Assembly: GCA_025058735.1 (NCBI GenBank)
Contig: JANXDX010000017.1
Coordinates: 34,708 to 98,707 of the forward strand
Origin: Archaeoglobaceae archaeon
Lineage (GTDB): Archaea > Halobacteriota > Archaeoglobi > Archaeoglobales > Archaeoglobaceae
DNA length: 64,000 bases
Direction: 5' to 3'
The notes under the pieces were generated by a model that was not told the origin of the DNA, did not search any database, and worked only from the letters and a program-made list of their open reading frames with translations. The position numbers were made by a program, and so were the translations under genes. Positions 45,510-55,861 of this stretch are shown here, piece after piece; within the stretch, counting starts at the first letter, position 1, and every line of letters begins with the position of its first letter.

Positions 45510-46520
45510 GTGGTCCTAGGATTGGAAAGGTATGAAGCTATAAACTTTGGCGAAGCAGCAGCTAAGTTTCAAATAGCAAAGAGGATCGAAGCTGAGAAAG
45601 CTGATGAACTTGAAGAAATGTTAAAAATTCATGAAAAGCTTAAAAGAGAATTCAAAAGAATTTTACAGCAGGATGATCCATCTATTTTAAAACAAAAAGA
45701 GCCAGAATACTCTTTTTTACATCTAAAAAAGGATATTTTGTACAAGATTCTCAAAAATTGTGTTTTCTGCGAAAGAAAATGTGAAGTTAACAGGTATGAG
45801 AAGGTAGGCTTTTGTAAATGCAAGATTACGAGTTACTTTAGTAGTGAATTTTTACACATGGGTGAAGAACCAGAACTAATCCCATCTCATGCAGTGTTTT
45901 TCAATAGATGTACCTTTGCTTGTGTTTTCTGTCAAAACTACGACATAGTTTATACGGACGATTACATAGTTGAACCAAAAGAGTTAGCTTATTTGATAGA
46001 TTTAAGAAGAAGGCAAGGAAGTAGGAATGTAAATCTCGTAGGAGGAAATCCAGATCAGCATTCTCACACAATACTGGAAACTCTTATCTACGTAAAATCT
46101 AACATTCCAGTAGTTTGGAATTCAAACATGTACCATAGCTTGGAGTTAGCTGATATAATAGAAGATGTAGTAGATATCTGGCTTGGAGATTTTAAATATG
46201 GAAACGATCTATGCGCAATGAAATATTCTAAAGCTCCAAGGTATATGGAAGTTGTAACTAGAAACTTTCTTCGTGCAAAAGATAACGGGGAGTTACTTAT
46301 AAGACATCTTGTAATGCCAAATCATATAGATTGTTGTACAGAAAAAGTTGTAGAATGGTGCTCAAAAAACTTAGGAAGGAACGTTAGATTTAACCTGATG
46401 TTTCAATACTATCCAACTTTTAAGGCTTGGGATTATCCAGAAATAGCTAGAAGATTGAACGGCGAAGAGATGAAAAAAGCTTTACAGATAGCTAGAAAAT
46501 GGCTAGATAATTTGGTTTAA
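45510..46520 (+). CDS. Radical SAM protein, PFL-activase-like
   Basis: A 336-residue radical SAM protein. Before the core lies NCVFCERKCEVNR, an extra cysteine element typical of PflA-like archaeal proteins, with FCKC shortly after; the radical SAM site is FNRCTFACVFCQNYD near 135 (C-x3-C-x2-C). The Gly-rich GGNPDQHSH follows. The N-terminal 60 residues are a charged helix. GTG start at 45510, as an ATG two bases earlier is out of frame and stops quickly. Substrate unknown. Confidence 0.85.
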   Translation: MVLGLERYEAINFGEAAAKFQIAKRIEAEKADELEEMLKIHEKLKREFKRILQQDDPSILKQKEPEYSFLHLKKDILYKILKNCVFCERKCEVNRYEKVGFCKCKITSYFSSEFLHMGEEPELIPSHAVFFNRCTFACVFCQNYDIVYTDDYIVEPKELAYLIDLRRRQGSRNVNLVGGNPDQHSHTILETLIYVKSNIPVVWNSNMYHSLELADIIEDVVDIWLGDFKYGNDLCAMKYSKAPRYMEVVTRNFLRAKDNGELLIRHLVMPNHIDCCTEKVVEWCSKNLGRNVRFNLMFQYYPTFKAWDYPEIARRLNGEEMKKALQIARKWLDNLV

Positions 46521-46871
46521 GCAAATTTCCTTCCAATCGCAATCGTCACAATATTTTTTCCAGTCTTTCATGATCAATTTAACTTTGTATTTGATTTCGG
46601 GCCATTTTACAGTTTTTTCAACTTTTAACAATTTCAAAGCCTCATAATCCATCTCTCTTATCTTTTCCTCAAAATTTTCTTTGTAAGAGCAAAATCCTTT
46701 GTTGTAAGGGCAGGCATTGCAAACGTCATCGATTCCATCAACTATTTCTATTGTTTCTCCACTTTCCAGCTTTTTCAATATTCTATTTAAATTCTCAACA
46801 AATCTGTCGTCGTAACCTTTTCCTTCAAAGAAGTTCAGGCAAACTAGGTGGTGACCTCGAAGTTTGACCAT
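46503..46871 (-). CDS. DUF1284 iron-sulfur-type protein
   Basis: A 122-residue DUF1284 protein. It starts KLRGHHLVCLNFFEGKGY, the family signature, and carries two cysteine groups (CNACPYNKGFC near 47 and CDDCDWKEIC near 108) that could hold an Fe-S cluster. Its end overlaps the convergent radical SAM gene by 18 bases. Function unknown. Confidence 0.87.
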   Translation of the reverse strand: MVKLRGHHLVCLNFFEGKGYDDRFVENLNRILKKLESGETIEIVDGIDDVCNACPYNKGFCSYKENFEEKIREMDYEALKLLKVEKTVKWPEIKYKVKLIMKDWKKYCDDCDWKEICLNQII

Positions 46872-46985
46872 GAGTTTGAGTTTTCAGCCGCATTAAAAAT
46901 TTATTTTTAATAAATATTTTATAAAAATAATATATTATTTTTAACTAGAAGCTGAAAATTGTAAGCTTTGTTTATTTTTGTTAAG

Positions 46986-46995
46986 GTTTAAAAAT
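46986..46995 (+). promoter_or_regulatory. TATA box for gltX
   Basis: GTTTAAAAAT is centred about 25 bases before the GTG at 47015, giving a leaderless message and supporting the GTG start. Confidence 0.6.
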
Positions 46996-47014
46996 CTCGG
47001 TAAATCCTTAAATT

Positions 47015-48664
47015 GTGAAAGAACTAGTAATGAAACACGTTGCAATAAATGCTGCAAAATTTGGAAAACCAGATGAAAAAGCTGTAATAGGTAAGATAAT
47101 TGCTGAAAATCCAGAACTTAAAAGCAATATAAGAGAACTTATTTCGATCGTAAAGCAATCGATAGCTGAATTTGAATTGATGAGTTACGAAGATAAGAAA
47201 GCTTTGATCGAGAAGTATTCATCTTGTTTGGAAAAAAAGGAAGAGAAAAGAGAAAGACTACTACCACCACTTGAAAATGCTGAAGAAGGGAAAGTTGTTA
47301 TGAGATTTGCTCCAAATCCAAACGGTCCACCAACTTTAGGTTCTGCTAGAGGGATAGTAATAAACGGCGAATACGTGAAAATGTACGATGGAAAGTTCAT
47401 TCTCAGATTTGATGACACAGATCCGAGAACTAAGAGACCTGTGCTAGAAGCTTACGATTGGTATATAGAAGATACAGAATGGCTTGGGTACGAGCCGGAT
47501 GAGATAATATACGCCTCAAAAAGAATAGGTATTTATTACAAATATGCAAAAGAACTGATAGAACTTGGAGGTGCTTACGTCTGTTTTTGCAAGCAAGAAG
47601 AGTTCAAAAAGTTGAGAGATGCAGGGATAGAATGTTTACACAGAAACAAAAGTATAGAAGATAATCTAGAAGATTGGGAAAGCATGCTTGAAGGTAAATT
47701 TAAAGAAGGAGAGGCAGTTTTGAGAATAAAAACAGATATGAAACATCCAGATCCAGCTATAAGAGACTGGGTTGCTTTTAGAATAATATACGAGAGTCAT
47801 CCGTTAGTTGGTGATTCTTACTTCGTTTATCCAACTTTAGATTTTGAATCTGCAATAGAAGATAAGCTCTGCGAGACGACGCACATATTGAGGGGTAAAG
47901 ATCTTGCAGATTCTGAAAGAAGGCAGAGGTACATATACACGTACTTCGGCTGGGCATATCCGATCACAAAGCTTTGGGGCAGGATCAATGTATACGAATT
48001 TGGAAAACTTTCAACTTCTGGAATAAAAAGAGAAATAGAGGCTGGAAAATACAAAGGTTGGGACGATCCAAAGCTTCCAACAGTAAGAGCTCTAAGAAGA
48101 AGAGGAATTGAAGCGGAAGCGATAAGAAGATTTTTTTTATCTTTAGGAATTGGAGAAAACGAAGTTTGGGTTAGTATGAAAAATCTCTACGCTGAAAATA
48201 GAAAGATAATTGATGAGAAGGCAAGTAGATATTTCTTCATCTGGGATCCGGTAGAAGTTGAAATAGAAAAATTACCTGAGGAAAGAAAAATCAAGCTTCC
48301 TTTAAGTCCAAGCGGTGGTGAAAGATTTTTAAAAGGAGAGAACAAAGTTTTAATAACTAGAGACGACTTTGAAAAATTTAAAGGACAAGTAGTTAGATTA
48401 AAGGACTTTTGCAACGTTTTGCTTGAAAAGAAGGCAAAATTCTTAAGTTTTGAAATTGGAAACGTTAAGAAAGGTAGAATAATCCATTGGATTCCTCTGA
48501 GTGAAGCAGTTCCATGTAAAGTTCTTGGAGAAGTTGAAGCCGAAGGTTTTTGTGAAAAAAATGTAGGAAGAGATGTTGGAAAGGTTGTTCAGTTTGAGAG
48601 ATTTGCCTTTTGCAAGATAGAAAATGCGAATTCAGAAGTTTTAGCGATCTACACGCATCAGTAA
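47015..48664 (+). CDS. gltX: Glutamyl-tRNA synthetase, archaeal type
   Basis: A 549-residue archaeal GluRS charging tRNA-Glu. An N-terminal archaeal extension (about 90 residues) is followed by RFAPNPNGPPTLGSARG (HIGH equivalent), RFDDTDPR, the KMSKS equivalent KLSTSGIKREIEAG, and a beta-barrel anticodon domain related to GlnRS. In organisms without GlnRS it also charges tRNA-Gln, for later amidation. GTG start supported by TATA spacing. It is followed after seven bases by aspS. Confidence 0.94.
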   Translation: MKELVMKHVAINAAKFGKPDEKAVIGKIIAENPELKSNIRELISIVKQSIAEFELMSYEDKKALIEKYSSCLEKKEEKRERLLPPLENAEEGKVVMRFAPNPNGPPTLGSARGIVINGEYVKMYDGKFILRFDDTDPRTKRPVLEAYDWYIEDTEWLGYEPDEIIYASKRIGIYYKYAKELIELGGAYVCFCKQEEFKKLRDAGIECLHRNKSIEDNLEDWESMLEGKFKEGEAVLRIKTDMKHPDPAIRDWVAFRIIYESHPLVGDSYFVYPTLDFESAIEDKLCETTHILRGKDLADSERRQRYIYTYFGWAYPITKLWGRINVYEFGKLSTSGIKREIEAGKYKGWDDPKLPTVRALRRRGIEAEAIRRFFLSLGIGENEVWVSMKNLYAENRKIIDEKASRYFFIWDPVEVEIEKLPEERKIKLPLSPSGGERFLKGENKVLITRDDFEKFKGQVVRLKDFCNVLLEKKAKFLSFEIGNVKKGRIIHWIPLSEAVPCKVLGEVEAEGFCEKNVGRDVGKVVQFERFAFCKIENANSEVLAIYTHQ

Positions 48665-48673
48665 GGTGATTTG

Positions 48674-49963
48674 ATGAGAAAGTTTACAGCTGAAATAAGT
48701 CCAAAGATGGATGGAGAGAAAGTTAAACTTTGTGGATGGATCCATGAGGTTAGAGACCTTGGAGGGTTAATTTTTCTTATACTTAGAGATAGAGAGGGAT
48801 TTGCACAGATAACTCTTCCAAAAAAAGTTGTCGATCCAGAAGTTTTTTCAAAAGCGAGAAAGATTAAGAGGGAAAGTGTTGTAGAAATTGAAGGAGAAGT
48901 AAAAGCTGAAGAAAAAGCTCCAAATGGATTTGAAATAATTCCAAAAAAGATTTTGATTCTGAATGAAGCAGATACACCTTTACCTTTAGATGTAACAGAG
49001 AAAGTTCCAGCTGAACTAGATACTCGTTTGGATAACAGGTTTTTAGATCTAAGAAGACCAAAGGTGCAAGCTGTATTCAGAGTTCGACATCAAGTTTTGA
49101 AAAGTACAAGAGACTTTTTGTGCAAGGAAGGATTTATAGAAGTTCAAACACCAAAGATCGTTTCAACAGCTACAGAAGGTGGAACTGAACTATTTCCTGT
49201 AAGTTATTTCGAAAGAGAAGCGTTTTTAAACCAAAGTCCTCAACTTTATAAACAAATGCTTATGTCTGCAGGATTTGACAGAGTTTTTGAAATTGGACCA
49301 ATATTTAGAGCAGAGCAGCACAACACAACCAGACATCTGAACGAGGCAACCTCGATAGATATAGAGGTGAGTTTTACTGATCATGAAGGTGTTATGAAAG
49401 TTTTAGAAGACTTGATCGTTTATACCTGTGAAAGTGTTTCAAACGAGTGTGAAAAATTTTTGAAGATCTTGAACGTTGAAGTAGAAGTTCCAGAAAAGCC
49501 TTTTGAGAGAATAAGTTACGATGAAGCTCTTAAGATTGCATCAAAGAAAGAAGAAATTCCCTGGGGCGAAGATTTAAGTACTAACGCTTTGAAGTTGATC
49601 GGAGAAGAAATTGGAAATTTCTATTTTATAGTAGACTGGCCAACGAAGATAAAGCCATTCTACGTTATGCCATATGAAGAAAAACCAGAAATAAGTAAAA
49701 GCTTCGATCTCATGCACAGCTGGTTAGAACTTGCAAGTGGTGCGCAGAGAATACACAGGTATGATGCGCTCGTGGAATCTATCAGATCGAGAGGACTAAA
49801 TCCTGAAAGTTTTCAATTCTACTTAGATTCATTTCGTTTTGGCATACCTCCACATGCAGGTTGGGGCTTAGGAGTTGAGAGGTTTCTGATGTCTATACTG
49901 AAGTTGAACAACATAAGAGAGGCTACTCTGTTTCCAAGGGATAGAATTAGGCTTGTTCCTTGA
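48674..49963 (+). CDS. aspS: Aspartyl-tRNA synthetase, archaeal type
   Basis: A 429-residue class II synthetase. The N-terminal OB-fold binds the anticodon ([21 protein letters not shown]); motif 2 is [14 protein letters not shown] and motif 3 [11 protein letters not shown]. Archaeal AspRS is often non-discriminating and can charge tRNA-Asn. ATG 48674 follows GGTGAT; a TTG one codon earlier is less likely. Ends overlapping the convergent regulator by 17 bases. Confidence 0.94.
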   Translation: MRKFTAEISPKMDGEKVKLCGWIHEVRDLGGLIFLILRDREGFAQITLPKKVVDPEVFSKARKIKRESVVEIEGEVKAEEKAPNGFEIIPKKILILNEADTPLPLDVTEKVPAELDTRLDNRFLDLRRPKVQAVFRVRHQVLKSTRDFLCKEGFIEVQTPKIVSTATEGGTELFPVSYFEREAFLNQSPQLYKQMLMSAGFDRVFEIGPIFRAEQHNTTRHLNEATSIDIEVSFTDHEGVMKVLEDLIVYTCESVSNECEKFLKILNVEVEVPEKPFERISYDEALKIASKKEEIPWGEDLSTNALKLIGEEIGNFYFIVDWPTKIKPFYVMPYEEKPEISKSFDLMHSWLELASGAQRIHRYDALVESIRSRGLNPESFQFYLDSFRFGIPPHAGWGLGVERFLMSILKLNNIREATLFPRDRIRLVP

Positions 49964-50336
49964 TTGTCAAGCTTTGGACTACTTTTTCCTCAGTGTACTT
50001 TTCAAGTTCTTTTAAAAAGTTTGTAACTTCCTCGATTAAGCTTTGAAGATTTTTTATAATTTCTTGTTTAAGCTTTTCGAACTCTATAGGTCTGTAAACG
50101 TACCTGTAGCCACCTGTCCTCAAAATTTTGTAATCTCTTTTAACTAACCCTTTATCCAAAAGTGTTTGAAGAGATTTGTAGATAGTGCTGTTATCTTTTT
50201 TCAGAGCTTCAGCTAGCTCCTCTACTATACTTTGACCTCTTTTTAGCAATTCTATATAAACTTCCATATCTGTACATGAGATGTCAAAAGCGCACTTCAA
50301 CATGCACCTCAGATTCCTTTCACAGCGAATACTCAT
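49947..50336 (-). CDS. TrmB-like HTH regulator with N-terminal cysteine cluster
   Basis: A 129-residue regulator. The first 21 residues hold four cysteines (C5, C11, C15, C21), suited to a metal or Fe-S sensor. A winged helix follows (SIVEELAEALKKDNSTIYKSLQTLLDKGLV), then TGGYRYVYRP as the wing and a coiled-coil tail. It diverges from mer across about 217 bases and may regulate that gene or itself. Ligand unknown. Confidence 0.82.
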   Translation of the reverse strand: MSIRCERNLRCMLKCAFDISCTDMEVYIELLKRGQSIVEELAEALKKDNSTIYKSLQTLLDKGLVKRDYKILRTGGYRYVYRPIEFEKLKQEIIKNLQSLIEEVTNFLKELEKYTEEKVVQSLTIKEQA

Positions 50337-50487
50337 GAAGAGAGAAGAATTTTTAGTTTAAAAAATTTTTGAAATGATTATTTTTAATTTTCAATAAAAA
50401 CATTATATACAATAAATTTTTACTATATAATTAATTAATTTTATAATGTTAAAAATTTTACTTTTATTTAACTCTTAATATTTTTAG

Positions 50488-51555
<1,068 letters not shown>

Positions 51556-51629
51556 TTTTATATTATTTAATTTTTATTTTATTTTTGTTGTAAAGTTACA
51601 ACTAAATAGACTTAATAGAAACTGTTTTG

Positions 51630-52823
51630 ATGAAATTTAAAGTTGAAATGTCACTGGACAGGATGAGAGTTGGAAAAATATCAACTCCCCACGGTAGCTT
51701 TGAAACCCCCGTTTTTATACCATGCGCAACAGCTGGGGCGATTAGATGTTTAGATGTGAGAGATCTTAAAGAAATAGGAGTAAAAGTAGTTCTTGTAAAT
51801 ACCTACCACATACACGTAAAGCCTGGAGATGAAGTTGTAAAGAGACTTGGTGGAATTCACAAATTTATAGGTTTCGATGGAGTTATAATTACAGATTCTG
51901 GAGGTTTTCAAGCTTTTTCATTAGGTTTAGGGCTTGAACACGGTGTTGGAAAAATAGCTAACAACATATTTTTAGAAGGTTTGAGAAAAGATGTAAAGCT
52001 TAGAGAAAAGAAATTTGCACACGTAAGTGGTGAAGGAATAACTTTTAAAGATCCAAAGACTGGAAAGATCGTTAATTTAACTCCAAAAAAAGCTATGGAA
52101 ATTCAATCGAATTTAGGGAGTGACATTATCTATGCTTTAGACGAATGCACTTCTCCTCTTTCAGATAAAGAATACACAGAAAAGGCCATGGAAAGGACCC
52201 ATCGCTGGGCAGAAGAGTGTTTAAAGTACTACGATAGAAAGCAAGCTTTGTTTGGAATAGTTCAGGGAGGAGAATATAAAGATTTAAGAGAGAGATCTGC
52301 AAAGTTCATGGCTGAAAAGGATTTCGCAGGGTATGGAATTGGAGGTTCTTTAGGAAAATCGAAGCAAGATATGCTTAATGTAATAGATTGTGTTGTACCT
52401 TTACTTCCAGAAGAAAAACCAAGACACCTTTTAGGTATAGGGGCTATAGAAGATCTTTTTAACTGTGTTGAAAGGGGAATAGATATGTTTGATTGTGTTA
52501 CTCCAACAAGAGAGGCTAGAAGAGGTCATGTTTTTGTAGATCCAGAAGATGGGGGGAATATGAGGAACAAGTTTAGGTTGAACATAAAAAATTCTGAATT
52601 TAAGTTTGATGAAAAACCAATAAGTAAAAATTGCGAGTGTTTTGTTTGTCAAACTTATTCGAGAGCTTATTTAAGACATCTGTACAAATCAAACGAGTTA
52701 CTATTCTTCAGACTTGCAAGTTATCATAACGTTTACTTTATAATTGATCTTATGGAAAAAATAAGAGATTCTATAAGAGATTGTAGCTTTTACAAACTCA
52801 AAGAAACTTGGCTTGGTCGGTAA
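51630..52823 (+). CDS. tRNA-guanine transglycosylase, bacterial/eukaryotic (Tgt) type
   Basis: A 397-residue base-exchange enzyme that swaps a guanine in tRNA for a 7-deazaguanine. Catalytic residues are D89 (ITDSGGFQ) and the nucleophile D288 (GIDMFDCVTPTR); zinc ligands are C335, C337, C340 and H366. The C-terminal SRAYLRHL and absence of a PUA domain make it Tgt rather than the longer archaeosine TgtA. In the base pocket C172 is bacterial-like, but the usual GGLAVGE loop is GGSLGKS, with Gly (G242) where bacteria have Val and Ser where they have Glu. An insertion of about 27 residues (100-133) is unusual. It converges on a YhhQ transporter, suggesting salvage of an imported 7-deazapurine. 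Confidence 0.87.
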   Translation: MKFKVEMSLDRMRVGKISTPHGSFETPVFIPCATAGAIRCLDVRDLKEIGVKVVLVNTYHIHVKPGDEVVKRLGGIHKFIGFDGVIITDSGGFQAFSLGLGLEHGVGKIANNIFLEGLRKDVKLREKKFAHVSGEGITFKDPKTGKIVNLTPKKAMEIQSNLGSDIIYALDECTSPLSDKEYTEKAMERTHRWAEECLKYYDRKQALFGIVQGGEYKDLRERSAKFMAEKDFAGYGIGGSLGKSKQDMLNVIDCVVPLLPEEKPRHLLGIGAIEDLFNCVERGIDMFDCVTPTREARRGHVFVDPEDGGNMRNKFRLNIKNSEFKFDEKPISKNCECFVCQTYSRAYLRHLYKSNELLFFRLASYHNVYFIIDLMEKIRDSIRDCSFYKLKETWLGR

Positions 52824-53506
52824 GATTTTGTAGCTAAGTAGACAAAAGGTGTATCCAATAAAGCTATTGCAAGTTTCATCAAGTAGGAAGTTACAAATAT
52901 CTGAACTACTATCTCCCAAGGAAAAACCTGTTCCCAAAATACACCAAAGCCAACGAAAGCGATCCAAGTGAAAACGGCGTTATCTATAAGTTGTGAAACC
53001 ATAGTTGATGCGTTGTTTCTTAGCCATAGATGTCTACCTTTAGTTACTTTTTTCCAAAAAGTAAAAGCCCAAACATCGTGTATCTGAGAAATTATGTATG
53101 CCGTTAAGCTTGCAAAAGTTATTCTTGGAAGAAAACTAAAAATAGCCTCTAAATGAGGTTGCATTTCATCAGTCTCATGTGGAGTAAAAAGCAAGCATAG
53201 CTGCATAGTTGTTGTGAACATGATCATCGTAAAAAATCCTATGAAAACAGCTTTTCTAGCTTCTTTTTTTCCATGGTTTTCACATATTATATCTGTAACC
53301 AGGAAAGTTGAACTGTAAGCTACGTTACCCATCGCAGTTACAAGTCCCATGAATTCGATCGTCTTCATAACCTGTATGTTCGCAACTATCACCGCCATCG
53401 AAGTCCAAGCAAACAAACCAGCTAAACCAAAGAATCTGTAAGCTAAAGTTACTCCAAAAAAGCTCACTACTAGCATTGTCAATCCTAGTAATTCGTTTGT
53501 TAGCAT
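52790..53506 (-). CDS. YhhQ/VUT-family (COG1738) queuosine-precursor transporter
   Basis: A 238-residue membrane protein with about six to seven hydrophobic helices. It matches the YhhQ family: VTDIICENHGKKEARKAVFIGF is the hallmark cytoplasmic loop, then a helix with ASLTAYIISQIHDVWAF and NNASTMVSQLIDNAVFTWIAF. E. coli YhhQ imports preQ0/preQ1; others may take queuine. Its 3' end overlaps tgt by 34 bases, and its 5' end is 69 bases from bioY on the other strand. The function is therefore probably uptake of a 7-deazapurine for Tgt. Confidence 0.87.
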   Translation of the reverse strand: MLTNELLGLTMLVVSFFGVTLAYRFFGLAGLFAWTSMAVIVANIQVMKTIEFMGLVTAMGNVAYSSTFLVTDIICENHGKKEARKAVFIGFFTMIMFTTTMQLCLLFTPHETDEMQPHLEAIFSFLPRITFASLTAYIISQIHDVWAFTFWKKVTKGRHLWLRNNASTMVSQLIDNAVFTWIAFVGFGVFWEQVFPWEIVVQIFVTSYLMKLAIALLDTPFVYLATKSYRPSQVSLSL

Positions 53507-53575
53507 GAAAAGACTACTGTTGATTTAAAAAATTGACATTCGAAAGTTTTTTATTCAGTAAACCTTATTGTAAAC

Positions 53576-54172
53576 ATGGTTAACTATTTGAAGCTGAGCT
53601 TAGCTATAGCAATGGCTTGCATAACAGCAATTTCAGCACAGTTGAGTTTCAAAATTGGTCCAGTTCCTTACACTATGCAAAATTTTGCTGTAATGCTTTC
53701 AGGACTAATTCTAGGTGCTAAGGGTGGTCTTTTAGCAGTTCTCATATATATCGGTATGATTGCCATAGGTTTGCCCTTTGCAGCTGGAGGTGGAGGAATA
53801 GGAGTTTTGATCGGTCCAACTTCAGGTTACATCTATGGATTTGCAGTAGCAGCTTTTCTTGTTGGATATCTAAAAAAGTTTTCCAAAAGAAAAATTTCTT
53901 TGTGGCTTTCAACTGTAGTAGCATCTCTACCAATATATTTACTTGGGTTTTTTGTTATATACACCTATGCAAACATGTCCCCACCACTAATGGAAAGATT
54001 AACTGCACTCTCAATCTCTTTAGGTTTTGAAGGATCTGCAACTTTTCTGATCTTTGTATCAACTGTACTGATATTTGTTCCTCAAGATCTCTTCATGGAT
54101 CATGTTTTCGCAGTAGTAGTTTATTCGTATCTCAGTAGAATAATGGTAGAGAGGGGAATGAAAGTTGATTGA
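53576..54172 (+). CDS. bioY: BioY-family S component of an ECF transporter
   Basis: A 198-residue membrane protein with about six helices. The BioY motif GPVPYTMQNFAVMLSGLILG near residue 28 and GPTSGYIYGF near 83 are clear; BioY usually binds biotin. It is followed by an ATPase and a T component in overlapping frames, forming a complete ECF transporter. An alternative vitamin-like substrate is possible given the adjacent Tgt-YhhQ pair, but biotin is the default. Confidence 0.9.
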   Translation: MVNYLKLSLAIAMACITAISAQLSFKIGPVPYTMQNFAVMLSGLILGAKGGLLAVLIYIGMIAIGLPFAAGGGGIGVLIGPTSGYIYGFAVAAFLVGYLKKFSKRKISLWLSTVVASLPIYLLGFFVIYTYANMSPPLMERLTALSISLGFEGSATFLIFVSTVLIFVPQDLFMDHVFAVVVYSYLSRIMVERGMKVD

Positions 54173-55253
54173 GCTGGAAGTTGATGAGTACATTTATCCG
54201 AACGGTGAAGTTGGATTGAAAAATTTTAAAAACATTTTTCAAGGAAAAGAATTTATCTTTGGAAATACTGGAAGTGGAAAGTCAACGATCCTCAAAATCA
54301 TAAGCGGAATAATTCCAAAAGTATACGGTGGAAATTTAAAAGGTTTTGTTAGAATTTTTGGGAATAAGCCTAGCTGTAAAGAATCTTTTTATCTTTCGCA
54401 AAGGATTGAAGAAACTGTAACTTGTGAAAAAGTTATTGAAGAGATAGCTTTTCCTTTAGTTCAAATGGGGTACAAGGTTTTCGAGGCTAAAAAGATCGCT
54501 GAGGAGATCTGTGAGGAGTTGAAAATAGGCCACTTATTGTATAGAAAAACTAGAGAAATATCTACTGGCGAACTTCAACTCGTTGAAATAGCTTCTGCAA
54601 TTGCAAGTTCAAAAATACTACTTCTAGATGAACCTTTTGCTCACCTAAGTAAAAAAAATGCTGAAAGGTTGTTAAAAATATTAGAAGACTATTTTTTTAT
54701 AATAGCTGAACACAGAATCGAACTTGCAAAAAGTTTCAACGCTGTGAACTTAGGATTGAAAGTTGAGGAAGTTGAAGTTCCAGAAGTTGATCTTGGGGAA
54801 GTAATTTATGAACCTTTAAATTTAAAGGAAAAAGAAATTTTAGCTGTTGTAGGAGAGAATGGAGCTGGAAAGACTACTTTTCTTAAAAAAACTGCAAGGA
54901 ACATGAAAAAATTGAGTTTAGATTTTTCTTTCGTTCCTCAGCATCCAGCTTACTATTTAACAAAAAGAGTCAAAGATGAATGTGGAAAATTTCTGAAAGA
55001 CTTTGAACTGGAAAGATTTTCAGAAAGGCATTCTCAATCTTTGAGCTATGGTCAAATGAGGAGAGTTGCAATTGCAAAAGCTTTCAGGTCTAAGATATTA
55101 CTTCTAGATGAACCAACTGCTGGACAAGATATAAACTTCAGGTTTAAACTTTTGAAACTCATAAAAACGTACAAGAAAACTGCAATAATTGCTACACACG
55201 ATGAAAAGCTTGCAGACTTATGCGACAGGAAGTTGAAGGTAGAATCTGCTTAA
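54165..55253 (+). CDS. ECF transporter ATPase, two ABC domains fused
   Basis: A 362-residue protein carrying both ATPase domains in one compact chain. Domain 1: Walker A GNTGSGKST, signature EISTGELQLVE, Walker B LLLDEPFAHL, H-loop AEHRIE. Domain 2: Walker A GENGAGKTT, Q-loop VPQHP, signature SLSYGQMRRVA, Walker B LLLDEPTAGQD, H-loop ATHDEK. The fused form energises BioY with EcfT. The start is a TTG inside the end of bioY; the start of EcfT is inside its own end. Confidence 0.88.
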   Translation: MIELEVDEYIYPNGEVGLKNFKNIFQGKEFIFGNTGSGKSTILKIISGIIPKVYGGNLKGFVRIFGNKPSCKESFYLSQRIEETVTCEKVIEEIAFPLVQMGYKVFEAKKIAEEICEELKIGHLLYRKTREISTGELQLVEIASAIASSKILLLDEPFAHLSKKNAERLLKILEDYFFIIAEHRIELAKSFNAVNLGLKVEEVEVPEVDLGEVIYEPLNLKEKEILAVVGENGAGKTTFLKKTARNMKKLSLDFSFVPQHPAYYLTKRVKDECGKFLKDFELERFSERHSQSLSYGQMRRVAIAKAFRSKILLLDEPTAGQDINFRFKLLKLIKTYKKTAIIATHDEKLADLCDRKLKVESA

Positions 55254-55807
55254 TCTCAGTTTTTATTTTAACTTTTTTCATACATTTAACTCAAAGTATC
55301 TATCTTATGATATTCACTGTAATTTTCTCATCTCTTTTGACAAAAGGTTATTCATTGAGGCTTTTAAGAATTTTGTCACCACTTTTGATTTTCTTCGCAA
55401 TATCTTTACCATTTTACCCAGAAGTTTGGAAGTTAGCTTTACTTTTCATATCTATTATTTCAGCCGGTTCTTTGATCTTTGCATCGACAACTTCTCAAAT
55501 TTCAGCTGCGCTTTTGTACTTTAAGGTTCCGGAAAAATTTGTAAGTGTTGTGAATTTATCTCTGAATTTCTTACAACTATTGCTTTGGGATCTTGAGAAC
55601 ATAAAGGAGGTTCAAAGATCGAGGATTGAGATAATTAAAGTTTTAACTTCCTTATCTATTCTAAGAGCTTTAGGACTCGCTGAAACTCTTTATTCTAAAT
55701 GCTACAGCTATAAGACTATCTTCTATACGAAGAAACCAGGGTTTCGAGATCTTTTAATCTTCGCAACAGTTTTACTAATAGTCATTGTCAGTATTATATT
55801 AAATTAA
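55220..55807 (+). CDS. ECF transporter T component (EcfT)
   Basis: A 195-residue membrane protein with about five hydrophobic helices, forming the transmembrane coupling subunit of the ECF transporter. Characteristic are a first hydrophobic block (residues 9-90) and the coupling-helix region with EVQRSR and a following RALGLAETLYSKCYSYKT, where the usual Ala-Arg-Gly motif of EcfT is only loosely kept. Overlaps the ATPase gene by 34 bases, so the three genes form an operon. Confidence 0.83.
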   Translation: MRQEVEGRICLISVFILTFFIHLTQSIYLMIFTVIFSSLLTKGYSLRLLRILSPLLIFFAISLPFYPEVWKLALLFISIISAGSLIFASTTSQISAALLYFKVPEKFVSVVNLSLNFLQLLLWDLENIKEVQRSRIEIIKVLTSLSILRALGLAETLYSKCYSYKTIFYTKKPGFRDLLIFATVLLIVIVSIILN

Positions 55808-55830
55808 CTTGATATAAATTAGAGTTGCTA

Positions 55831-55841
55831 AAATATTTAAG
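55831..55841 (+). promoter_or_regulatory. TATA box for the alcohol dehydrogenase-AOR genes
   Basis: AAATATTTAAG is centred 26 bases before ATG 55862, implying a leaderless mRNA and supporting that start against a TTG-like codon at 55844. Confidence 0.65.
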
Positions 55842-55861
55842 AATTGTGCACAACTTACACT

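Noticed and set aside
51630..52823. Archaeosine tRNA-guanine transglycosylase (TgtA)
   Set aside because: The length is that of bacterial Tgt, there is no PUA or C-terminal domain, and the SRAYLRHL region is bacterial in style. Archaeal function is still possible.
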